Source: W0P28-013 sp051870755
GTDB taxonomy: Bacteria; Bacteroidota; Bacteroidia; Bacteroidales; Paludibacteraceae
NCBI GenBank assembly: GCA_051870755.1
Contig: JBJECE010000008.1
Span: forward strand, 7,497-71,496
DNA: 64,000 nt
Direction of reading: 5' to 3'
The notes beneath the pieces are model-generated. The model made no database searches. It saw only the letters and a list, made by a program, of their open reading frames with translations, and was not told the origin of the DNA. Position numbers and translations under genes: made by a program. This document shows, one piece after another, positions 1 through 9,900 of this stretch; the stretch's first letter is position 1, and the number at the start of each line of letters is the position of its first letter.

Positions 1-461
1 ATCTGTTCGCCTACCACGCGCAACTGTTCGATGGCGGCGGGACGATAGACGTCGCAGGCTACCAACAGCGGATTTTTGCCGCGTTTGTGCTTGAGCATGT
101 TGGCCAATTTGCCCGAGAAGGTAGTTTTACCCGAACCTTGCAGACCCGACATCAGTATGACGGCCGGATTGCCTTTGATGTTTATATCGACGTGTTCGCC
201 GCCCATCAGTTGTGCCAATTCGTCGTGCACAATCTTTACCATCATCTCGTTGGGCTTGACGGCCAGCAGCACATTTTGCCCGAGGGCTTTGGCTTTTACG
301 TCGTCGGTAAACGATTTGGCGACTTTGTAGTTGACGTCGGCGTCGAGCAGCGCTTTGCGCACATCTTTCAGCGTTTCGGCAATGTTTATTTCGGTGATGC
401 GGCCTTGTCCTTTCAGTATTTTGAACGACCGTTCGAGGCGTTCGCTTAAGTTTTCAAACAT
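1..461 (-). CDS. ffh: Signal recognition particle protein Ffh (N-terminal part)
   Basis: SRP54-type GTPase that binds signal sequences on ribosomes with 4.5S RNA and docks with FtsY at the inner membrane. The 153 visible residues comprise the helical N domain (about 1-90) and the start of the G domain. The P-loop GLQGSGKTT is at residues 106-114 and the DVYRPAA motif at 137-143. The start at 461 gives the usual MFENLSERL beginning. The rest, including the methionine-rich M domain, lies beyond the left edge of the window. A consensus promoter sits about 45 bases upstream, so this is probably the first gene of its transcript. The call rests on clear motif conservation. Confidence 0.96.
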   Translation of the reverse strand, partial: MFENLSERLERSFKILKGQGRITEINIAETLKDVRKALLDADVNYKVAKSFTDDVKAKALGQNVLLAVKPNEMMVKIVHDELAQLMGGEHVDINIKGNPAVILMSGLQGSGKTTFSGKLANMLKHKRGKNPLLVACDVYRPAAIEQLRVVGEQ

Positions 462-505
462 AGTGGTTTTGTTTTTGTTGCTGTGTGTTTGTGTGAATCA
501 ACCTG

Positions 506-537
506 CAAAGGTACGAAAAAAAATGTGCGCTACCAAA
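506..537 (-). promoter_or_regulatory. Bacteroidota-type promoter for ffh
   Basis: On the minus strand the -7 element TACCTTTG (506-513) lies 20 bases downstream of TTTG (534-537). This is the canonical primary-sigma promoter layout of Bacteroidota and it faces ffh. Confidence 0.75.
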
Positions 538-577
538 TGTGGTGTGCCGACATTTGCGAAAAACGTGTTTTTGTGTG

Positions 578-2383
578 TCAGAATCGCCGGTCGAGGTCGT
601 CGTCGCCGATGATGGCAACGATGGTTTTGCCGTCGGGTGTGGTGTTCGGATTTTGGCAGGCGAACAGTTGGTCGATCAGTGGCGTTATCTCTTCGGCGGT
701 CATGGTTTTGGTTTGGCTTTTGGCCGACGATTTGGCTACTTCGTAGGCCAACGCTTCGTAGAGTTCGCCGCGCAGGTTGCCGTCGTGTTCTTTGGCGCAG
801 TAGAGCATGTTGTGCAACACGCCCACAATGTCGGGTTCGTCGGTGAGCAAGGCCGGCACGCCGTTGATGGAGTAGGCTGCTTTGCCAAACGGCTCGATGT
901 CGAAACCGAGTGCCTGCAGGTCGGGCAGCAAGGTGGCGAAAACGAGGTTGTCGTCGGGTGTGAGTTCCAATATTTCGGGGAACAGCGTGCGTTGCGAGGC
1001 TGTTTGTTGCATCTCGAGTTGGTGCAGTATGCGTTCGTACAGTATGCGTTCGTAGGCGCGTTGCCGGTTGACGAGCAGCAGTCCCGATTTGACCGTCGTC
1101 AGCAGGTATTTGTTTTTGTAGCAGAAGGTGGCGGTGCGTTCGGTGTCGTCAAACAGCGGCTGCATGGTTTCCGACTGCTCGGCCGGTGGCGGCGTCGGCG
1201 TTGTGTGGCGCGGTTCGTAGAGACTTTGCCACGCGTCGTTGTGTGGCGCGGTGTGGTGCGCAGCACCGTGTGCAAAGGGGTTGTATTGCGGGTTGAGTTC
1301 GACTTTGGGCGGCTGTATGTCGGTGGCGTGTGTGTTGGCCACGGGCATGTCTATCAGACCTTCGGTGTCGAAATCGATGGCCGGTGCAACGTTGAATTTG
1401 CCCAACGCCTCTTTGACGCAGGTGGTGAGTATGCTCCACAGGTCGCGCTCGTTTTCAAATTTTATTTCGGTCTTTGTCGGGTGTATATTGACGTCGATTT
1501 CGGCCGGGTCGATGTCGAAAAAGATGAAGTAGGCCGGATTTTCGTCGGGTTGCAACATGCGGTCGTAGGCCTGCATCACGGCTTTGTGGAAATAGGGATG
1601 GCGCATGTAGCGGCCATTCACAAAGAAATATTGGTTGGCGGTGCGTGCGGCAAATTCGGGTTTCCCGACAAATCCGCTGATGTTGCCGAGTGTGGTTTTG
1701 GCCTCTATCTGTACGAGTTGCTGGGCGATGTTGCGCGTTTTTTTGCCAAATACGGCGGTGATGCGTTGGCGTGTGTTCGCTGCCGGCAGGTCGTACATCA
1801 GGTCGTCGCCGTTGTGCAGTTCGAAGTGTATATGCGGATAGACCAACACGATGCGCTGAAATTCTTGTGTTATTTGGCGCATTTCGGTGTCGTCCGATTT
1901 CAAAAATTTGCGTCGCGCCGGCACGTTGTAAAACAGATTTTTGACGAGGAACGATGTGCCTTCGGCGCAGGCTGCCGGCTCTTGTGTGATGATTTTCGAG
2001 GCTGCTATTTCGATGAATGTGCCGATGTCGCTGTTGGGTTGTCGGGTGCGCAGTTCGACGTCGGCTACGGCGGCTATCGAGGCCAATGCTTCGCCGCGAA
2101 AACCCATGGTGCGCAGCGAGAAGAGGTCGTTGGCATCGGTGATTTTCGAGGTGGCGTGTCGCTCGAAGGCCAAACGCGCGTCGGTTTCCGACATGCCTTT
2201 GCCGTTGTCGGTTACCTGAATGGCGGTGCGTCCGGCATTTTTCACTATCACCTGAATCTTTGTCGCGCCGGCATCAATGGCGTTTTCCATCAACTCTTTG
2301 ATGACGGAGGCCGGGCGTTGTATCACTTCGCCGGCGGCTATCTGATTGGCTACCGCATCGGGCAGCAGGTGGATAATGTCCAT
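578..2383 (-). CDS. mutL: DNA mismatch repair protein MutL
   Basis: Mismatch-repair matchmaker ATPase of 601 aa. The N-terminal GHKL ATPase shows the Asn-containing NAIDAG motif (about 34-39), DNGKGM (about 59-64) and GFRGEAL (about 94-100), followed by the transducer region with NIHPTK. The C-terminal dimerisation domain starts near residue 410. Its usual endonuclease motif, DQHRAHER in related proteins, reads NRQRAYER here, so the metal-binding Asp and both His are replaced. An exact 15-bp tandem duplication immediately downstream gives YERILYERIL. The end motif (ACQNPNTTPDGK) is normal for Bacteroidota. The ATPase function looks intact, while nicking activity is doubtful. The gene is minus-strand, directly upstream of ffh and separated from it by a promoter. 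Confidence 0.95.
   Translation of the reverse strand: MDIIHLLPDAVANQIAAGEVIQRPASVIKELMENAIDAGATKIQVIVKNAGRTAIQVTDNGKGMSETDARLAFERHATSKITDANDLFSLRTMGFRGEALASIAAVADVELRTRQPNSDIGTFIEIAASKIITQEPAACAEGTSFLVKNLFYNVPARRKFLKSDDTEMRQITQEFQRIVLVYPHIHFELHNGDDLMYDLPAANTRQRITAVFGKKTRNIAQQLVQIEAKTTLGNISGFVGKPEFAARTANQYFFVNGRYMRHPYFHKAVMQAYDRMLQPDENPAYFIFFDIDPAEIDVNIHPTKTEIKFENERDLWSILTTCVKEALGKFNVAPAIDFDTEGLIDMPVANTHATDIQPPKVELNPQYNPFAHGAAHHTAPHNDAWQSLYEPRHTTPTPPPAEQSETMQPLFDDTERTATFCYKNKYLLTTVKSGLLLVNRQRAYERILYERILHQLEMQQTASQRTLFPEILELTPDDNLVFATLLPDLQALGFDIEPFGKAAYSINGVPALLTDEPDIVGVLHNMLYCAKEHDGNLRGELYEALAYEVAKSSAKSQTKTMTAEEITPLIDQLFACQNPNTTPDGKTIVAIIGDDDLDRRF
1025..1054. repeat. Exact 15-bp tandem duplication inside mutL
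   Basis: CAGTATGCGTTCGTA occurs twice head to tail (1025-1039 and 1040-1054). It is in frame and duplicates five residues (YERIL) next to the degenerate endonuclease motif of MutL. Confidence 0.9.
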
Positions 2384-2410
2384 AGTGGCGTGCGTTTTGC
2401 GTGTATGCTG

Positions 2411-2716
2411 TTAGATGAACCAATACATGGCGGCACTGAGTGCAATGAGTATCAGTGCGATAACCATCAAACGTATGTTCGACCGGCGGCGTTCGGCTTG
2501 CATGTCGGCGGTTTCGTCGGGAGCGTCCCAACGTTTTTTGCGGAACGAGCCGCGTTTGATGCTGGTTTTGAACGGCTCATCTTGTTCCCGCTGTCCCAAA
2601 CGCTGTCGGACACGTTCGTCGCGTTCTTTGCGCGCGTCGTCTTCGGGGTTCCAATAGATGGGCTTGTGCTGAAATTGACGTGGGCGCGGGGTGCGTACAA
2701 AAACAAATTTGAACAT
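2411..2716 (-). CDS. Small membrane-anchored protein, Bacteroidales-type, unknown function
   Basis: A 101-aa protein. I chose the start at 2716 (MFKFVFVRTPRPRQF) because the upstream in-frame extension overlaps manC and looks non-coding. The N-terminal half is basic and proline-rich (RTPRPRQF, HKPIYWNPEDD), followed by a charged segment rich in Arg and Glu. A single hydrophobic helix lies at the extreme C-terminus (LMVIALILIALSAAMYWFI), which suggests a tail-anchored protein with its bulk in the cytoplasm. It lies 22 bases after manC and 27 bases before mutL on the same strand, probably one transcript. No catalytic motif is visible and I do not assign a function. Confidence 0.75.
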   Translation of the reverse strand: MFKFVFVRTPRPRQFQHKPIYWNPEDDARKERDERVRQRLGQREQDEPFKTSIKRGSFRKKRWDAPDETADMQAERRRSNIRLMVIALILIALSAAMYWFI

Positions 2717-2738
2717 ATTGTAAATGAACGTGTTATGG

Positions 2739-3812
2739 TTAAACAAACTCTTTGCCGCATTGCATTTCGACATCGGTAACGTACTGACGCAGTTTGTGTT
2801 CCTCGTCCTTTTTGCAGACGAGCAGCACATTGCCTTCTTCGGCTACCAGATAGTTTTCCAAGTCCTGCAATACGGCTATTTTGCCCGATGGCAGCACCAC
2901 GAGGTTGTCGTGGCAGTTGTAGGTCAGGCTGCGGCCGTGCAGGGTGGCGTTGCCGTCAGGGTCTTTTTCCGATATTTCGTACAACGATCCCCATGTGCCG
3001 AGATCCGACCAACCGAAGTCGGCCATCATCACATAGACGTTGGTGGCTTTTTCCATCACGCCGTAGTCTATCGATATGTTTTGGCAGGTGGCGTAGGCTT
3101 CGGCTATGAATTGCTCTTCGGCCGGTGTGTTGTAGTAGTCGGCACCGGCGGCAAACGTGGCGGCAATTTCGGGCAGGTGTGTTTCGAAAGCCTTGACGAT
3201 GGTGCCCAGATTCCACAAAAACATGCCCGAATTCCAGAAAAATTCGCCACTCTCGACAAACAATTTGGCCATGTCGAGGTTGGGCTTTTCGGTGAATGTC
3301 TTCACTTTGCGTAGCAAACCGCCGCCTTCGCCAATCTGTATGTAGCCGTAACCGGTTTCGGGACGGGTGGGCTTCATGCCAAGGGTCAGCAGCTCGTCGT
3401 GGTCGGCAATGAATGCGAAACATTCGCGCAGCACATTGCGGTAGGTCTCTTCTTTGGTGATGAGGTGGTCGCTTGGCACGACGAGGATGTTGGCTTTGTC
3501 GGTACGCGCTTTGATTTTGTAAACGGCGTAGGCGATGCAGGGCGCGGTGTTGCGGCGCAACGGCTCGAGCAGCACTTGCTCGGGGCGCAGGGCGGGCAAC
3601 TGTTCCAAAATCAGGTCGCGATACGCTTGGTTGGATACGATGTAAATATTTTCGGTGGGGACAATGCCGGCAAACCGGTCGAAGGTCATTTGCAGCAACG
3701 AACGCCCCGTGCCCAAAAAGTCGAGAAATTGTTTTGGCTTCGCAGTGCGGCTGTATGGCCAAAAGCGGCTTCCGACTCCGCCGGCCATGATGATGCAATA
3801 GTTGTTTTCCAT
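2739..3812 (-). CDS. manC: Mannose-1-phosphate guanylyltransferase
   Basis: Makes GDP-mannose from mannose-1-phosphate and GTP for glycan synthesis. The 357-aa product is the short, single-domain form without the C-terminal isomerase domain. The nucleotidyltransferase signature GGVGSRFWP is at residues 11-19, followed by KPKQFLD. Further motifs are VVPSDHLI, the substrate-binding FTEKP, and FGWSDLGTW. All residues expected of the family are present. It heads a probable minus-strand transcript with the small membrane protein and mutL. A near-consensus promoter is 50-80 bases upstream. Confidence 0.93.
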   Translation of the reverse strand: MENNYCIIMAGGVGSRFWPYSRTAKPKQFLDFLGTGRSLLQMTFDRFAGIVPTENIYIVSNQAYRDLILEQLPALRPEQVLLEPLRRNTAPCIAYAVYKIKARTDKANILVVPSDHLITKEETYRNVLRECFAFIADHDELLTLGMKPTRPETGYGYIQIGEGGGLLRKVKTFTEKPNLDMAKLFVESGEFFWNSGMFLWNLGTIVKAFETHLPEIAATFAAGADYYNTPAEEQFIAEAYATCQNISIDYGVMEKATNVYVMMADFGWSDLGTWGSLYEISEKDPDGNATLHGRSLTYNCHDNLVVLPSGKIAVLQDLENYLVAEEGNVLLVCKKDEEHKLRQYVTDVEMQCGKEFV

Positions 3813-3864
3813 GATTTGTAATAGTTTGATTATCAGTGTCGATGTGTTTCTGTAAATCGGCCAA

Positions 3865-3896
3865 CGAAATTAAAGTTTTTTTTTGTGATTTGCAAA
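3865..3896 (-). promoter_or_regulatory. Probable promoter for manC
   Basis: Minus-strand TAATTTCG (3865-3872) matches TAnnTTTG at all but one position. TTTG (3893-3896) lies exactly 20 bases upstream of it. Confidence 0.5.
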
Positions 3897-3907
3897 TTTG
3901 CGGACAT

Positions 3908-3940
3908 AAAAAAAGTCGGGAACTTTGTCCCGACCTTTTG
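3908..3940 (-). terminator. Rho-independent terminator after the giant repeat protein gene
   Basis: A GTCGGGA / TCCCGAC stem (3915-3921 with 3928-3934) is followed on the minus strand by a run of seven T. It lies just past the stop codon of the 3952-13773 gene. Confidence 0.8.
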
Positions 3941-3951
3941 TCGTGCGGCTA

Positions 3952-6900
3952 TCAGTACACAAATTTACCTTGTGCAATCACTTTTTTGCCGTTGTAATAG
4001 AAGGCGTAGATGAGTACTTTGCCGGTGCGTTGCAGTTGGAATACGGCGCCTGCTGCCCCCGGTTCGCAAATGTTGTCGTTCGGGTCAACCAACGGCACTT
4101 CGCGTAGGGTGAGGAGCCGACCGGCCGTGTCGAACAGACCAATCGATACGCCGTTGCGCGAGGTGCTGGCTTTGAAGGCGCCACCGCCGAGGGCTGTCCA
4201 ACAAACATCTTCGAGCGTAGGCTCGTCGCCGGGGTTGCTCTCCGATTCGACAAAGGTGATGGTGTAGGTGCTGTACGAACCATCTTCGGCCGAGCAATAG
4301 ATGTATTTGACGTTAGCGTTGGCGGCATCTTCGCCGTATTCTACCGTTTGCTTGTCGGGCTGCATGGCTATGCCTTCGATAACGGGTATGGCCGATCCGC
4401 GCAAAATGATGTAGGTGTAATCGAATGTCTCGGGCTCGAAGTTCTTGAGCGACAAACCGTTGATGACGATGTCTTTCAGCAGCGAGTTGTCCGACAATGC
4501 CACCGAACTCGAAACGACATACACGTTGGTGGAGCCGTTTTGCGCTTTTACCGACACCAGTATCACGGCGCGGTTGTCGGCGTCGATGGTGGTGCGCAGG
4601 GTGTCGCCGGCTGCAACGGTTACAAGTGTTCCTGCGGCAATGGTGTCGTACACAATGTCGCCGGCTTGTTGGTGTTGCACGATGCCTGTGTGTTGCAGCA
4701 CAAAGGTGGTGTTCGTGATGACGGTGTCTTTCTGCATCGTGGCATACGATAGGGTTACCGTTTGGTCTTCGTCGCCTTTGACGTAGCGCACATGGTCGAG
4801 TGTCGGGAAGTTGCGCTCGCTCGTCCCGATTTCGAATACCAACGCATATTCGGTCGTGTCGGGATTGAACAGCGGGTCAAATTCGGGATAGACAATGTCT
4901 GCTAAATACAAGTCTTTCAGCTTGTTGTTGTCCGACAATGCCACGCTGAAGTGCAACATATATTCGTTGGTTTGCATCTCGTCTTGCGACACCACGGTGA
5001 TGACACTTGTTCCGTGCAGCGCATCGTCGGCGTTCGTCAGGGTGATGGATTTGTATTCCGAATCGGGCAGTTGCGCTTGCCAAGTGATGGCGGGCAGTGC
5101 TTTGGTGCCGTACGGGAACACGACGTTGTATTCGTACTGTTGCGATTCGAAAGTGGCATCGACCACAAAACCCGTAGCCAACGAGTCGAGGGCTTCGCCG
5201 CCGATGAATATGTTGTCCAGCAGGGCGTTATCTGACAGGGCAATGACAAATGTCAGATTGTAGGTCATGGTGGTGGTGCCGTCTTCGGCGGTAATCACAA
5301 TCTGCACACCCGATGCGATGGTGCCGTCCGACACAAGCGTAACGGTTTGTCCGGCATCGCCTGTTTCCCACGTTATTTCGGGCAGGTTAGTCGTGCCGTA
5401 TGGCAGCGTGATGCTGTAGTCCGATTTGTCGTCGCTGAATCCGTTGATGCCGACGCCGTCCACCAAGATGTTGTGCAGTAGCGCATTGCCCGATTTTGCG
5501 ACACTGATGTTGAACGTGTAGATGTTGGTGGTGCCGTCTTCGGCGGTTACGGTCAGTGTGTAGTGGCCGCTCAGGTCGTCGGTAAACAGGCTGTCGAGCG
5601 CCACGTTCTGATAGGCATCACCTTGTTCCCATGTGATGATGGGCAGGGTCGTTGTGCCGTGCGGCAGCGTGATGTCGTACACAAGTGTGCCGGCGTCGAA
5701 TGCGGCAAACGGCAGGTCGTCGAAGAATACGTTTTTCAGACTATCGACCGCAGAGAGCAGTAATTGGCTGTAAATGCTGTAAGTGCGTTCGTTGCCGTTT
5801 TCGGCTGTTACTCTGATGATGGCCGTGTCGGTGAGTGCCGTCAGTTGGCGCACTACTTCGACGGTTTGGTAGGCATCGCCTTTGTCGTAGTTGATGGTAA
5901 CGATGTCGCGGGTGCCTACTTGCCACGTCAGGTGGTAATCGTCGGTGGTTCCGGCAAAGGCGTGGTCGGCTGTGTAGCCCGTACCCGACAGTACCAACGG
6001 CTCATCTATTCCGTTGATTGTCAGGTAGATATTCCCGAGTGTATCGACGGCCGATTTTTCGATGTCAAAGTGCAGCGTGTAGCGCGTGCTGTTGCCGTTT
6101 TCGGCTGTAACATCAAGTGCTATCGTGGCGGCGTACGGGGCGTGGCTTACGGTGTCGATGGTTACGGTTTGCCATTTGTCGCCTTTGGTGTACGAGATGT
6201 TGGGCAGCATGCGGGTGCCTACTGGCAGCGTGATGTTGTACGCATATTGGTTGGTGTCGAAATTGCGGTCGGCAGCGAAGTTGTCGTTGCCCGTCAGCAA
6301 CGAGTCGCCACGCAGATAAATCATGTCAAGTTGGGCGTTGTCCGATAGCGCCACATCGAAATAGATTTGATAAATCTGGTGTGTATATCCGTCGCCGGCT
6401 GTTACGACAATGTCGGTGGTGTCGCGCAATCCGTCGTTGTAGTTGATGACGACTATTTGCGTGGCTTCGCCCACTATGGCTACGATGTCCGGCAAAGTTT
6501 CGGTGCCGGCCGGCAACAGCACAGAGTAGAATGTTGTTGTTGGTGCAAAGTCGGCGAGCGGTTGCGCATCTATCTCGATTTGACTGAGTAGCGCGTTGTG
6601 CGACCCTTCCGGCGCATGGAAGCGTACGGTGTAGGTCTTCGTGGTGCCGTCTTCGGCCGTTACGGTATAAACAGCCTGACTTTGGTTGATAGTCAATTCT
6701 ATCTGTTGTTGGAAACGATCGGCTGTGGTGTAACTGATTTCCGGAATGGCGTTTTGCGTAAGCGTTACGTCGTATTCCGTTATTTCGGGTTGGAACGTGG
6801 CGATGGCTACATTGTTCACGGCAATGCCGGTCAGGTCGGCGTTCCCCGATTTTTCGGAAACGAAGTTCAGTGTATAGACATTCTCGGTTTGGTCTTCGGC

Positions 6901-9900
6901 CGTTACTGTGATGTACGATGTGGCGTTCAGCCCATTATATTCGAGTTGAATGGTTTGGGCGGCATCGCCTGCTGCAAATGTCAGGTGCGGCATATCCGGC
7001 TCTTCTATTTTCGGGTTGGCGCAGCGTAGCGTGATGTTGTAGTTGAACGCCTCGGGTGCAAAGTTACGGTCGGCGGTGTAGGCCGATGCTGTGGTGCGCA
7101 GCGTGTCGCCGTTCAGCATGATGGCGCTCAGCAGGGCGTTGTCCGATTTGATGCGGCGCAGATAGACAGTGGTCGTGTTTTGGGTGAGCCCATCTTCGGC
7201 TGTTACCGTGAACAGGGCTTTTGCAAATGTGCCGTTTTGCGCAGGCGCATCGTATAAGTCGAATTGTACCGCGAGTTGCTGCGCGTCGGTCGATTGTATC
7301 GCTTGTACAACTACAGGGCGGTTGGTTTCGACGATGTATTCGTTGATGTTGCTGTTGAATGCGCTCAGTGCCGTGCCATTGACCAATATGCCGGCCAAGT
7401 CGGTGTTATTGTCGGGCGTGCGGTCGAATGTCAGTTTGTAGGTATGACTTTCGGTGCCGCGCACTTGCCAAACGACTGAATCGCCGGCTATGGTTTGTGT
7501 GATGGTGTCGGTGGCATCGATGCGTTCGCATATAGTGGCCGGTCGTTCGTTGGTGCTATAGTGGTAGTCGAACACATCTTTGTCGAAGCCTTGCAGCGGT
7601 TGGTTGGCTACCACGGCCATGTTGGCCAATTTGCCCGATGTGGCGACTGCGTCCCACACGAATCGAATGGTGTAGGTTTTTGTGTCGATGCCGTTCTCGG
7701 CCGTTACGGTCAGGCGTGTGGTGTCGGCAGCCGACAAGGTTACGCTTTGTCCGTCGCTGCGTTTTTGATAGGTAACTTTGGGCAGCGTGGCGGTTGCGGC
7801 CAAGCGCACATCGTAGTTTTCGGTGGCGGCATCGAAGGTAAAGTCGTTGTGCTCGCCATCGATGGCAATATTGGCCAAGGTGGCGTCATTCGAGTGGAGC
7901 TCGACGAATGTCAGCACATAGCGTTGCACCGCGCCATTTTCGGCCGTTACAATGATGGTGTCGTTCAAACCGTTGGTGGCAAAACGTACGGTTTGGTGCA
8001 TACTGCCGCGTATGGCGGTGATGTCGGGTGTGCGCACGGTGCCGTTGGCTACACTAATGGTGTAGTCGAAAGTTTTGGCGGCGAAACCGTCGAGTGTGTC
8101 GCCATCGATGATGATGCCTTGCAGATCGGCATTGGCCGAGAAGGGTCGGTTCAGATTGACGATGTAGCGGCTCAAGGTGCCGTCTTCGGCTTTCGATGTG
8201 ATATTGACAACGCGGGTTTTGTAGTCGCCGCTGCAATTCTCCTGTTCTTCGCCGTAAGTATAGGTGTATTCTTGGTCGCGTGTTACGCCTTCGAAAGTGA
8301 GGATGGGCGCACCTTGCAGGTCGGCGTCGATTTTGACGGCCTGAATCCAACCGCCGTCATATTTGCCTTGGAACCCTGTGGTGGCTTGTTCGTTGACGTA
8401 AATGTTGGCAATCTGACTGTTGTATGCGAAACGCACCCAATCGACCAACATCTCGGACGCCGCTTTGTTTTGTAGCGTGCTGGCGTTGTCCGATTCGCAA
8501 CTGTTGATGATGATATTCATCAGTGCTGGCGCTTCAATCGTGTTGTCGAGCAGCGACAGGTTCATGGTCTTCCATGTGTTGTTGAAGTTGCCGTCGATGA
8601 ATTCTTTCAGATATTTGCCGTTGTTGATGGAGTAGGCAAAACGTATGCCGGCTACGCCCGAGTTCGACACCGGATTGTAGCGCATGCTCACGGCATCGGG
8701 CGTATTGCGGAACGGAATGCCGCCAAATACCGATGTGCTGCTCGAGCCATCGTTCAGCGTGGCGGTCATTTCGCCCAAAGTGATGACGCCCGGTATCGAT
8801 CCGGCCAACACGCTGCTATACACGGTTTTGAGTACGGCTTGGTCACCATTTTGGGTAACTTCTTGGTTGGGTTTGTAGGTGCCTTTGGTGATGAGGCTGC
8901 CGATGGGCAGGCCGGCAATGGTGAAACTTGATTTGATGTCGGTGGCATCGACTACGTCGGCTATCGTTGTCCAGCCGGTGGGTTTGTTGGCCGAAGCGTA
9001 CGTTGCTGCGGCCGACCATGCCTCGAAGTCGGCATTCGGAATCGTGTCTTGCGTGTAGAAATAGTACACGGTGTACACGGCCGTGCTGTTGTCGTCTTTG
9101 CCGCTGACGGGTATGGTGGTGTATTTGGTGTTTGTCGTTACGTCGTCCACAGTGGCGGTGGCATTGTCGAAGGTATAGTCCAAGGTGGGCTGTTCGCCGG
9201 CGGCGTTATCCACACTGACAATGTATTGGTGTTTTTCGGGGTCGAAGTTTTCGATGGGTTTCCCATTGACACTGATGCCTGACAGCGCGGCTTGTGCTTT
9301 GGCTATCGTCGGGCGCAGGGTGTACACGGCGTCGGCTACGTCGGCGCGATTGGCCTTGACGGTGATGGTTGTCGGTGCGTAAATGCCTCCGTTGTCGATG
9401 AGTATGGTTTGCTCATCATATTTTTTGAAACAGGTGATGGTGGGCATGGCGGTGCTGCCATAAGGCAGTTCGATGGCGGCGTCGAGGTCGGTGAACATGC
9501 CTATGCCATCGACAACATAGTAGTTGAGCAGATTATCTTGACTGCTGGCAGCAACTTCGAAAGCGATGTTGTAGGTGCGTGTGTCGCCGTTTTCGGCTAT
9601 CACGGTTACATGTGCGGTGTCGCGCAAACCGGCTTCCGACACGACGATGCGCTGTTCGGTAATGGTCAGTTGTCCCTCTTTGCCTTGTTCCCAACGTATG
9701 GTTGGCACAGCGCTGATGCCGTAGGGCAGTTTGGCGGTGTAGTCCAATGTGTTCGGGTCAAAGTCGGGCTGCAATTCGGCTTCGTCCACCATCAAGTTTT
9801 CGAGCGCGGTTTGTGTCGATTGGCGTACGGCAAACAGAATGTGGTAATCGGCATGATGGATGCCGTCCTCGGCGGTAACGCGTATGGTGGTGGTGTCGTT

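Noticed and set aside
539..2779. 746-codon open frame on the plus strand
   Set aside because: It is antisense to mutL and the small membrane protein, which have clear motifs. The frame is open because of the third-position composition of those genes.
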